Both the position numbers and the translations under genes were made by a program. This document shows, piece by piece, positions 7,221 through 13,759 of a DNA stretch of 30,599 nucleotides; position 1 is the first letter of the stretch, and each line of letters begins with the position of its first letter. The notes under the pieces were generated by a model, which searched no databases, was not told the DNA's origin, and worked only from the letters and a program-made list of their open reading frames with translations. The stretch comes from an uncultured Clostridia bacterium (GTDB lineage: Bacteria; Bacillota; Clostridia; Lachnospirales; Lachnospiraceae), in the NCBI GenBank assembly GCA_946405675.1, contig CAMJIC010000003.1, positions 1 through 30,599 on the forward strand, read 5' to 3'.

Positions 7221-7588
7221 TGAGGAGTATGGAAGAGATTCAGGAATTATACAGAGAATACTGGCAGTATATGATCGATAAGGATGAGGATGGCCTGAGA
7301 ATGATCATGTCTGAGGATTACTATCTGCTCCATATGACCGGCGTGAAGCAGACAGCAGATGCATTTCTGGCAGGGCTGAAGGACGGTACGTTCAATTACT
7401 ACGCGGCTGACCATGACAGCATAGAAGTTGAGGTCAACGGCGATACTGCAAGGATGGTTGGAAAAAGCCGGGTGCTTGCCTCAGTGTACGGCGGCGGAAA
7501 GAGAAGATGGAGACTGCAGGGAGACTTTACACTGCACAGGGAACAGGACGGCTGGAAACTCACCAGCTCAAAAGCTTCGACATATTAA
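7220..7588 (+). CDS. NTF2/SnoaL-like protein
   Basis: A small protein of about 120 residues with the NTF2-like cone-fold pattern: an N-terminal helix (MEEIQELYREYWQYMIDKDE), then strands with SEDYYLLHMTGVKQT, HDSIEVEVNGDTARMVGKSR and WRLQGDFTLHREQDGWKLTS. Such proteins are often small enzymes or ligand-binding proteins beside redox genes; the ligand is unknown. The start is unusual. The ATG at 7229 has only one base between GGAG and itself, so I favour TTG 7220 with GAGGGGG of the repeat eight bases upstream. An ATG at 7175 inside the repeat would add 15 repeat-encoded residues. It ends 21 bases before the next flavodoxin gene. Confidence 0.75.
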   Translation: MRSMEEIQELYREYWQYMIDKDEDGLRMIMSEDYYLLHMTGVKQTADAFLAGLKDGTFNYYAADHDSIEVEVNGDTARMVGKSRVLASVYGGGKRRWRLQGDFTLHREQDGWKLTSSKASTY

Positions 7589-7609
7589 GGAGGATAGGGA
7601 AGAGCGGAA

Positions 7610-8338
7610 ATGAAAATGCGAAAAGGTATGAGCGCAGTTGCGGCAGGAATGATATTGGCCTTTGCCTGTACGGTATTCTCTAACGCTGATACAAAGGCAG
7701 ATACAAAGCAGGCTGCTCCATCAGAAGATGTGACAGAGATCAGTGAAGCGGCTTCAACAACAGTAGAAACCGAAACGGAAGAGAGCACAGATGATGAACC
7801 ACTGGCTGAGAGTGGTATTCTTGTTGTATATTTTTCAAGGACAGGCGAACAGTATACGGTAGGAGAGATAGAAAAGGGAAATACAGCCATTGTAGCTGAA
7901 ATGATCGGGGAAGAAGCAGGAGCAGACCTGTTTGAAATCCTGCCGGCAGATGATCATTATCCAATGACATATGATGAATTGACAGATGTGGCAAAGCAGG
8001 AACAGAATGAAAAGGCCAGGCCGGAATATTCAGGGGAAGTCCCGGATTTGTCAGCATACAGCACAATCTTTATCGGTGCCCCGGTCTGGTGGGGCGACTG
8101 GCCGATGATCATGTACACGTTCTTTGAGGAGAATGAGGAGGAATTGTCAGGAAAGACATTGATTCCGTTTTCAACGCATGAAGGCTCCGGCTTGTCCGGA
8201 TTTGATTCAAAATTGAGCTCTGCATGCCCTGACAGCACAGTATTGGATGGCCTTGCAGTCAGAGGCAATGATGCCCAAAACGAACAGGACAGCGTCAGAG
8301 ATTCAGTGAACAAGTGGATTTCCGAACTCGGATATTGA
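7610..8338 (+). CDS. Exported flavodoxin
   Basis: A 242-residue protein. Residues 1-26 form a signal sequence (MKMRKGMSAVAAGMILAFA, then C); AFAC could be a weak lipobox, otherwise cleavage follows SNA. A Thr/Glu-rich linker spans about 30-65. The rest is a flavodoxin domain: GILVVYFSRTGEQYTVG starts the FMN loop with an insertion before KGNT, GAPVWWGDWPMIMYTFF is the Trp-bearing loop, and FSTHEGSGLSGF the second flavin loop. An exported flavodoxin needs an extracytoplasmic electron source. AAGGAGG precedes the start. It is probably co-transcribed with the NTF2-like gene. Confidence 0.87.
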   Translation: MKMRKGMSAVAAGMILAFACTVFSNADTKADTKQAAPSEDVTEISEAASTTVETETEESTDDEPLAESGILVVYFSRTGEQYTVGEIEKGNTAIVAEMIGEEAGADLFEILPADDHYPMTYDELTDVAKQEQNEKARPEYSGEVPDLSAYSTIFIGAPVWWGDWPMIMYTFFEENEEELSGKTLIPFSTHEGSGLSGFDSKLSSACPDSTVLDGLAVRGNDAQNEQDSVRDSVNKWISELGY

Positions 8339-8344
8339 GGAGAC

Positions 8345-8517
8345 CAGGATGCCGAGCCCTTCCCGCGCAAACATGGATCCGTTATAGGACAGGCGGAAAG
8401 AGCCGGCCAGCCGGAGCTGGCCAAAACGGTCTCCGGCCCAGGCTGCGATCTCGTTTTTCCAGCTTTGTTCTGAACAGAATAAGTCTTCCCAAATCAGGTC
8501 ATCAGCACAGATGGCCT
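8345..8517 (-). pseudogene. Duplicated internal fragment of the LysR gene at 11441-12328
   Basis: These 173 bases match 11618-11790 with one mismatch that I can see, which changes Gly to Trp in the deduced DLIWEDLFCSEQSW. The fragment encodes only part of the effector domain (AICADDLI through FAREGLGIL) and has neither DNA-binding region nor start. It sits seven bases after the exported flavodoxin's stop. The near-identity implies a recent copy event. It has no transposon ends or obvious target duplication. Confidence 0.85.
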
Positions 8518-8711
8518 TTTTAATTACCAATATCATCATATATTTGCCAGAGTGATTTGTCTATGATAAGAATAAATAGGATTGTTATGCCGACACCTGG
8601 TTCTGAAAGGGACATACCAGAATGATATGTTCCTATAAGGGAAAGGTGAGTGAATATGTCAAGGATCGGTGTGACTGATGGTGTGGAAACAAGGAAAGGA
8701 ACCTATGATTT
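8518..8711. promoter_or_regulatory. Leader region before the AmmeMemoRadiSam operon, with hairpin
   Basis: No gene is visible. GGGACATA (8609-8616) pairs with TATGTTCC (8626-8633) through an 8-bp stem with one G-T pair, followed by AAGGGAAAGGTGAG and an ATG at 8650 that opens an out-of-frame ORF. I see no convincing promoter, although one for the downstream operon should lie here. Confidence 0.35.
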
Positions 8712-9527
8712 ATGGGACTGGTTGCGGGATATATGGTACCTCATCCGCCAATCGCTATCCATGAGATCGGATGTGGCGAGGAGAGGAAGATTCAGAAGAC
8801 CTTGGACGCGTTTGATGAAGTCGCGGAAGATATCGCAAGGCTCCGGCCTGAGACGCTTGTTGTCGCATCGCCTCACAGTGTGATGTACCGGGATTATTTT
8901 CATATTTCCCCCGGAGCCAGGGCAAGCGGGGATTTTGGACGTTTTGGGGCTGGAGAAGTGCGTTTTTCAGTACATTATGACGAGGAACTGACGGTCACAG
9001 TCTCTTCTGCCGCTGACAGATCAGGCTTTCCTGCGGGAACGATTGGGGAGAGAGCGACGGAGCTTGATCACGGTACCATGGTACCCCTTTATTTCATTAA
9101 TCGGAAGTATACGGATTACCGCCTGGTCAGGGTCGGGCTGTCCGGCCTGCCGCTTGATAGCCATCGTGTGCTTGGAGAAATGATCCGTGCGCAGGCGGAC
9201 CGCCTTGGCCGCAGATGGGCCTTCATAGCCAGCGGTGATCTGAGTCACTGCCAGAAGAAAGACGGACCGTACGGATACCGTCCGGAAGGTCCTGAATATG
9301 ACGAAAAGATCATGGAAGTCATGGGAAGCGGCAGGTTCGCGGCATTAACTGATTTTGATGAGCAATTGCTCGAACGCAGCATGGAATGCGGGCACAGGTC
9401 ATTTACGATCATGGGCGGGGCATTTGCGGGGACAGAAGTGGAAAGCAGGATGCTGTCACACGAAGCCACGTTTGGAGTCGGATATGGAGTCTGTATCTAC
9501 CACCCGCTGTCAGAGGAGGTGCAGTGA
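8712..9527 (+). CDS. amrB: AmmeMemoRadiSam system protein B (MEMO1/LigB-like)
   Basis: A 271-residue MEMO-family protein, related to class III extradiol dioxygenases but of unknown reaction. It shows the family N-terminus GLVAGYMVPHPPIAIHEIG (His11), VVASPHSV (His55), ELDHGTMVPLYF, IASGDLSHC and SHEATFGVGYG; these His and acid residues line the putative metal pocket. It is the first gene of a tight operon: its stop overlaps the AMMECR1 start by one base, which in turn overlaps the radical SAM gene. AAAGGAA precedes the ATG at a long 10-base distance, so the start is slightly uncertain. Confidence 0.88.
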   Translation: MGLVAGYMVPHPPIAIHEIGCGEERKIQKTLDAFDEVAEDIARLRPETLVVASPHSVMYRDYFHISPGARASGDFGRFGAGEVRFSVHYDEELTVTVSSAADRSGFPAGTIGERATELDHGTMVPLYFINRKYTDYRLVRVGLSGLPLDSHRVLGEMIRAQADRLGRRWAFIASGDLSHCQKKDGPYGYRPEGPEYDEKIMEVMGSGRFAALTDFDEQLLERSMECGHRSFTIMGGAFAGTEVESRMLSHEATFGVGYGVCIYHPLSEEVQ

Positions 9528-10045
9528 TGGATCTTTATGTACAGCTTGCACGCAATACGATCGGCTGCTATATCCGTGAGGGACAGATCTACCGTCCCTT
9601 AGCGGAGGAACTGACAGAGGAAATGCGCTCTTCCAGGGCCGGTGCGTTTGTTTCGATCCATAAGCATGGAGAACTTCGCGGCTGCATCGGAACGATCGAA
9701 CCAGTCAGGAAGAACCTTGCTCAGGAGATTATTTTCAATGCCATATCAGCGTCAACAAGGGATCCCCGCTTTGAGCCTATTGGTGAAGAGGAACTGGATC
9801 AACTTGAGATCAGCGTAGATGTGCTCACAACGCCTCAGCCCATCTCATCGGAGACAGAGCTTGATGTCAGGCGGTACGGAGTGATCGTGGAGAAGGGGTA
9901 CCGGAGAGGATTGCTTCTCCCGGATCTGGAAGGGGTAGACAATGTGGCATATCAGGTATGTATCGCGAAGAGAAAGGCCGGGATCCGTGAGGATGAACAG
10001 GGCGTGTGTCTGTACAGGTTTGAGGTGATCCGCCATGAGCAGTGA
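9527..10045 (+). CDS. amrA: AmmeMemoRadiSam system protein A (AMMECR1 domain)
   Basis: A 172-residue AMMECR1-domain protein. The hallmark LRGCIGTIEP appears as ELRGCIGTIEPVRKNLAQ, followed by AISASTRDPRFEPIGEEELD and LEGVDNVAYQVCIAKRKAGI. The family is conserved from bacteria to man, but its biochemical activity is not established. The ATG at 9527 overlaps the previous stop (ATGA-type coupling) and follows AGAGGAGG; the frame is open further left but only inside the protein B gene. It overlaps the next gene by 11 bases. Confidence 0.92.
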   Translation: MDLYVQLARNTIGCYIREGQIYRPLAEELTEEMRSSRAGAFVSIHKHGELRGCIGTIEPVRKNLAQEIIFNAISASTRDPRFEPIGEEELDQLEISVDVLTTPQPISSETELDVRRYGVIVEKGYRRGLLLPDLEGVDNVAYQVCIAKRKAGIREDEQGVCLYRFEVIRHEQ

Positions 10046-10979
10046 TGCGAATTGCCAGGAAAAGGAACTTGTGAGAAATCAGATGGCGCTCCGGACTCAG
10101 GAATTCATGGAGGGGCAGACGATGCTCCGGAATCAGGGATTCACGGAGGATCAGACGGCGGTATGCCGGGTTTGTCCCCATCACTGTAACATTCCGGTGG
10201 GAGCTTTCGGAAGATGCCGTGCCAGAAAGAATGCGGGTGGCAAGGTGATCTGCACCAATTACGGAAAAATTACTTCCATGGCGTTGGATCCGATCGAAAA
10301 GAAGCCTCTTGCGTATTTTCTTCCCGGCAGTATGATACTGTCTGTGGGCAGCTACGGATGCAATCTTTCCTGTCCGTTTTGCCAGAATTATGAAATATCG
10401 ATGGCAGGAGAATCTGACTTCCGGATCTTGCAGGAAGTATCTCCTCAAAAGCTGTGTTCCCTGGCCATGAGAGAAGCTTCCAGGGGCAATGTAGGGGTGG
10501 CTTACACCTACAATGAGGCTCTCACGGGATATGAGTATGTAAGGGACAGCGCACGGCTTGTACATGAAGCCGGAATGGTCAATGTTCTGGTGACCAATGG
10601 GATGGCAGAGCTTCCCGTACTGGAAGAACTGCTTCCTTTTATTGATGCCATGAATATTGATCTCAAAGGCTTCAGACCAGATGTTTACAGAAAGCTTGGC
10701 GGTGCTTTGGGGACTGTGAAAGCATTTATCACCAGGGCTTCACAGAATTGCCATGTGGAATTGACTTCGTTGATTGTTCCGGGTCTGAACGATGATCCTG
10801 CGGATATGGAGAGACAGGCAGAGTGGATCGCGCAGATTGATCCACGGATGCCGCTTCACCTGACAAGATATTTTCCGCGTTACAGGATGCATGAAAAACC
10901 GACTGAATTGTCGTTGCTCACGCGCCTTAAGAAGGTTGCTCAGAAGAGCCTTGAGAGAGTACTCCTTGGAAATGTATAG
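10035..10979 (+). CDS. amrS: AmmeMemoRadiSam system radical SAM enzyme
   Basis: A 314-residue radical SAM enzyme of the AmrS type. The cluster motif is GCNLSCPFCQNY, with Cys109, Cys113 and Cys116 (CX3CX2C) binding the 4Fe-4S that cleaves SAM. An additional N-terminal Cys set (CRVCPHHCNIPVG, then GRC) is typical of this family. MNIDLKGF and the ELTSLIVPGLND strand complete the barrel. GAGGTG eight bases upstream supports ATG 10035. Residues 17-41 carry an extra imperfect repeat (MALRTQEFMEGQT/MLRNQGFTEDQT). The substrate is unknown; coupling with MEMO and AMMECR1 suggests they handle the same molecule. Confidence 0.92.
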   Translation: MSSDANCQEKELVRNQMALRTQEFMEGQTMLRNQGFTEDQTAVCRVCPHHCNIPVGAFGRCRARKNAGGKVICTNYGKITSMALDPIEKKPLAYFLPGSMILSVGSYGCNLSCPFCQNYEISMAGESDFRILQEVSPQKLCSLAMREASRGNVGVAYTYNEALTGYEYVRDSARLVHEAGMVNVLVTNGMAELPVLEELLPFIDAMNIDLKGFRPDVYRKLGGALGTVKAFITRASQNCHVELTSLIVPGLNDDPADMERQAEWIAQIDPRMPLHLTRYFPRYRMHEKPTELSLLTRLKKVAQKSLERVLLGNV

Positions 10980-10996
10980 TGCATCCTTGATATGCA

Positions 10997-11134
10997 ATAT
11001 GGAAGATTATTGATGGAATGAAGAATCATACAGTCGAAGAGATCGAATCTGCACTGAAGGCAGCAGGCTTCTCAAAGATAAAGAGTGACCATCATCCGTC
11101 GAAACCATGGATTACAGTGCTTGCGAGGAAATAG
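10997..11134 (+). pseudogene. SAM-dependent methyltransferase C-terminal fragment
   Basis: The frame reads IWKIIDGMKNHTVEEIESAL, then KAAGFSKIKSDHHPSKPWIT and VLARK before a TAG. This is the usual C-terminus of a class I SAM methyltransferase (the VEEIESxLKxAGF and HHPSKPWITV elements). No start or SAM-binding half precedes it. The matching N-terminal half (GCGGGRNAGE) occurs alone at the right window edge. A free-standing 38-residue translation from ATG 11018 is possible but has no ribosome binding site. Confidence 0.6.
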
Positions 11135-11137
11135 ATT

Positions 11138-11217
11138 ATGACAGACAAAGAATATAAAGCTCTTTTTATCAAGGAGTCAGGCACCGGGAACCGAACATAG
11201 CAGCGCGACTGCAATGT
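11138..11217 (+). pseudogene. Chimeric junk ORF ending in a YbaK-gene fragment
   Basis: ATG 11138 begins MTDKEYKALFIKESGTG and meets a TAG at 11198-11200. From GGCACCGGGAA (about 11176) the bases copy 29931 onward, and from CGAACATAGCAG they copy 30029 onward. The roughly 90 bases between two CGAACA repeats of the YbaK locus are therefore missing here. The first 13 residues look like a true protein start that I cannot identify. Confidence 0.45.
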
Positions 11218-11430
11218 TTATTTTTGAGGAGGATTTAGGCGGTCAATTTCCGTTTCGCTCAGCTCGATCTTATTGTCTACGATGCGTGCTTTCTCTGTTA
11301 CCATGTCATCATAGCCGGTGAGGGCAGCGAAAGGAGCAAACTGCGCTGCCCGGTCATAGAGGCTCATATGTGGGCGAAGCGGGTATGCTTCAGGGTAATC
11401 CCGCATGTATGGTGAGGCGGCATGCAACAC
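11218..11430 (-). pseudogene. Remnant of a YolD-like / Y-family polymerase-associated small protein
   Basis: The frame contains RPHMSLYDRAAQFAPFAALT and GYDDMVTEKARIVDNKIELS, the hallmark of short proteins encoded next to UmuC-type polymerases in Clostridia (DRAAQFAPFAALTGYD). Those proteins are longer; here the C-terminus breaks off after EIDRLN into PPQK and a stop. The upstream end shows no ribosome binding site and an atypical N-terminus. No polymerase gene is near, so it is probably a leftover. Confidence 0.55.
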
Positions 11431-11440
11431 CAGGTCACAA

Positions 11441-12328
11441 TTATATGGAAAGACAGCCGAAGGATCTTTTGACCTGTTCCAGGAAGCGTTCCGCGATCGG
11501 TGTAAAAGGCTGATAACGATTCCATATCAGGTAGAGGTCTGATGTGGCTTTCGGAATGAGCGGACGGGATACCAGTCCGTTCTCTTTTGTGCAAAAGATC
11601 AGGTTCCGGAAGGTCAGCAGGATGCCGAGCCCTTCCCGCGCAAACATGGATCCGTTATAGGACAGGCGGAAAGAGCCGGCCAGCCGGAGCTGGCCAAAAC
11701 GGTCTCCGGCCCAGGCTGCGATCTCGTTTTTCCAGCTTTGTTCTGAACAGAATAAGTCTTCCCCAATCAGGTCATCAGCACAGATGGCCTCTTTTTTTGC
11801 CAGGGGATGATGGGAATCCATGACACAGACCCAGGTATCTGATTCCGGAAAAAGGATGGAGTCGTACCTGCTGCTGTCAGGAGCCTCGCATATTACCCCG
11901 AAATCAAGCAGCCCCTTGTCCAGCTTTTCCGTAACCTGTTCCGTATCTCCGCTGGTGATGTGGTAATGAAGGTTTGGATACTGCAGCCTGCAGGTTTTAA
12001 TCTCCTTTGCAAGGAGGCGGATCTGCCAGGATTCCGCAAGACCCAGATACAGGTCGCCGCCAGTAACATCATCCAGGCTGACAAATTCCTGCTCGATCTT
12101 ATCCGCCATGGAGAGAAGGTCTTCCGCGCGGTCACGCAGAAGCACTCCGGCATCTGTGAGCCGGATGCTGAAGCTGTGCCGTGTAAATAGCTTTTTTCCG
12201 AGTTCGTTTTCCAAAAGCTTCAGTGCCTTTGAGAGCGTGGGCTGGGTAACATGCAGAAGCTCAGCGGCTTTTGTCATGTTCTCTTCTCTGGCAACAGCCA
12301 GAAAATATCGTAGCGTGCGTATTTCCAT
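11441..12328 (-). CDS. LysR family transcriptional regulator
   Basis: A 295-residue LysR regulator with an intact N-terminal helix-turn-helix (MEIRTLRYFLAVAREENMTK, then AAELLHVTQPTLSKALKLLE) and a C-terminal effector-binding domain. GAGGATG lies before its ATG. It diverges from the small-protein/hydrolase/AKR genes starting at 12526, and a perfect inverted repeat lies in the 197-base gap, so it is likely to control them. A 173-base piece of its effector domain is duplicated at 8345-8517, next to the other LysR-controlled cluster. Its effector is unknown. Confidence 0.9.
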   Translation of the reverse strand: MEIRTLRYFLAVAREENMTKAAELLHVTQPTLSKALKLLENELGKKLFTRHSFSIRLTDAGVLLRDRAEDLLSMADKIEQEFVSLDDVTGGDLYLGLAESWQIRLLAKEIKTCRLQYPNLHYHITSGDTEQVTEKLDKGLLDFGVICEAPDSSRYDSILFPESDTWVCVMDSHHPLAKKEAICADDLIGEDLFCSEQSWKNEIAAWAGDRFGQLRLAGSFRLSYNGSMFAREGLGILLTFRNLIFCTKENGLVSRPLIPKATSDLYLIWNRYQPFTPIAERFLEQVKRSFGCLSI

Positions 12329-12411
12329 AGGACATCCTCACAGCATCAGATGTTTGGTCATGGTTTACCATCCATCCCATCGGAACGTGAACAGTAGCGA
12401 AGCATCCGGTG

Positions 12412-12430
12412 ATATTCCAATCAGGAATAT
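12412..12430. promoter_or_regulatory. Candidate LysR operator
   Basis: ATATTCC-N5-GGAATAT is a perfect 7+7 inverted repeat with the T-N11-A type geometry expected of a LysR box. It lies between the divergent LysR gene and the 12526 gene. A TATGAT at 12475-12480 could be the -10 of the rightward promoter, without a good -35, as is common for activator-dependent promoters. Confidence 0.5.
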
Positions 12431-12525
12431 TATGTTATGAATTTTAACCATTCGCGCATTTTTCTGCAAGGGGTTATGATGTTTTATGAAATCAAGGTGA
12501 GAGGGCTGAAAGGGATTTGGCAGCT

Positions 12526-12753
12526 ATGGAAAACATGGAGTGGCTGAAGCAGGGACTTTTCGAAGTGGGCTGCAGTGAGGCTGCAGCCGGAGAGATCATA
12601 TACCTGTATGAAAACGGGAACTGCGAAGAGGCTTTACGCCAGATGAAAAAGCAGCGGTGCTGCTTTGTGGAAGAGATGCATAAAAGCCAGAGAAGAGTGG
12701 ACCGGATGGATTACCTGATCCGGGAACAGGAAAAAAACAGATTTGGAAGGTGA
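12526..12753 (+). CDS. Small helical hypothetical protein
   Basis: A 75-residue, largely helical protein with two adjacent Cys (KKQRCCFVEEMHKSQRRVDR, then MDYLIREQEKN). I have an impression of similar small proteins beside MerR/LysR-controlled redox genes in Lachnospiraceae, with a conserved C-terminal RKVDRMDYLI-like helix, but no function. ATG 12526 is chosen as the first ATG after AAAGGG; a TTG at 12517 and ATG 12535 are in frame. It ends 10 bases before the hydrolase start, so the two are co-transcribed. Confidence 0.6.
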   Translation: MENMEWLKQGLFEVGCSEAAAGEIIYLYENGNCEEALRQMKKQRCCFVEEMHKSQRRVDRMDYLIREQEKNRFGR

Positions 12754-12763
12754 GGAAAAGAAC

Positions 12764-13759
12764 ATGATGAAGACAGAGAATCTGAAGCTGACAGACGAAT
12801 GGGATAAGACTTTCCCGAAGAGTGACAAGGTGGCGCATAGCAAAGTGACCTTTGCGAACCGGTATGGGATTACCCTTGCGGCGGATATGTATGTTCCCGA
12901 AAATGCTGAGGGGAAGCTCCCTGCCATTGCGGTCTGCGGGCCGTTTGGCGCAGTAAAGGAACAAAACTCCGGCCTTTATGCACAGACCATGGCGGAGCGC
13001 GGATTCCTGACGATCGCGTTTGATCCTTCTTTTACGGGCGAAAGCGGTGGAACACCTCGTTATATGGCATCTCCGGATATCAATACGGAGGATTTCATGG
13101 CGGCGGTGGACTTCCTTTCTGTAAATGAGAAGGTGGATCCGGAACGGATCGGGATCATCGGCATCTGCGGATGGGGCGGGATGGCCCTGAATACCGCTGC
13201 GCTGGATACGCGGATCAAAGCGACTGTAGCCTCGACCATGTATGACATGACGCGGGTAAATGCGAAGGGATACTTTGATTCTGAGGACAGCGAGGAGGCA
13301 AGATATCAGAAAAGATCAGCGATGTGCGCCCAGAGGACTGCTGATTACAGGTCCGGAAGCTACGCGCGGGGAGGCGGAGTGGTTGACCCGCTTCCGGATG
13401 ACGCGCCGTTCTTTGTCAGGGACTACTATGATTACTACAAGACGAAGCGCGGCTATCATGTAAGATCTCTGAATTCCAATGATGGCTGGAATGTGACGGG
13501 ATGTGAATCTTTCCTGAATCAGCCGATCCTGAAATATACGAACGAGATCCGGAGCGCGGTTCTTGTCATCCATGGTGAAAAGGCGCATTCATGCTATTTC
13601 AGCCGCGATGCTTTCGCGGATATGACGAAGGACAGCAGGTATACGCAAAACAAAGAACTGATGATCATACCGGGCGCGGTTCATACGGATCTGTACGACA
13701 GGGTGGACATCATTCCATTTGACAGGATGGCGGCATTTTTCGGGGAGAATCTGAAATGA
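12764..13759 (+). CDS. Alpha/beta hydrolase (YcjY/dienelactone-hydrolase-like)
   Basis: A 331-residue alpha/beta hydrolase: VAHSKVTFANRYGITLAADM, then YVPENAEGKLPAIAVCGPFG at the oxyanion strand, AFDPSFTGESGG, and IGIIGICGWGGMALNTAALD at the nucleophile elbow. Where many relatives have Ser in this elbow, this one reads C-G-W-G-G, so the nucleophile is either the Cys or absent. VLVIHGEKAHSCYF and IPGAVHTDLYD carry the putative acid and His regions. The ATG at 12764 follows GGTGAGGAAAAG; ATG 12767 is adjacent. The gene overlaps the following AKR fusion by four bases (ATGA), so both belong to one LysR-linked operon. Confidence 0.82.
   Translation: MMKTENLKLTDEWDKTFPKSDKVAHSKVTFANRYGITLAADMYVPENAEGKLPAIAVCGPFGAVKEQNSGLYAQTMAERGFLTIAFDPSFTGESGGTPRYMASPDINTEDFMAAVDFLSVNEKVDPERIGIIGICGWGGMALNTAALDTRIKATVASTMYDMTRVNAKGYFDSEDSEEARYQKRSAMCAQRTADYRSGSYARGGGVVDPLPDDAPFFVRDYYDYYKTKRGYHVRSLNSNDGWNVTGCESFLNQPILKYTNEIRSAVLVIHGEKAHSCYFSRDAFADMTKDSRYTQNKELMIIPGAVHTDLYDRVDIIPFDRMAAFFGENLK

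Noticed and set aside
8345..8517. Duplicate regarded as a pure assembly artefact
   Set aside because: The copy has a base difference and unrelated flanks on both sides, and other fragment copies in the window are more diverged, so real duplication is more likely. Reads would settle it.
8650..8883. ORF with a good ribosome binding site starting ATGTCAAGGATCGGTG
   Set aside because: From 8712 it runs out of frame through the MEMO-family gene and shows no protein character beyond that point. The beginning may be a leader peptide, but nothing supports it further.
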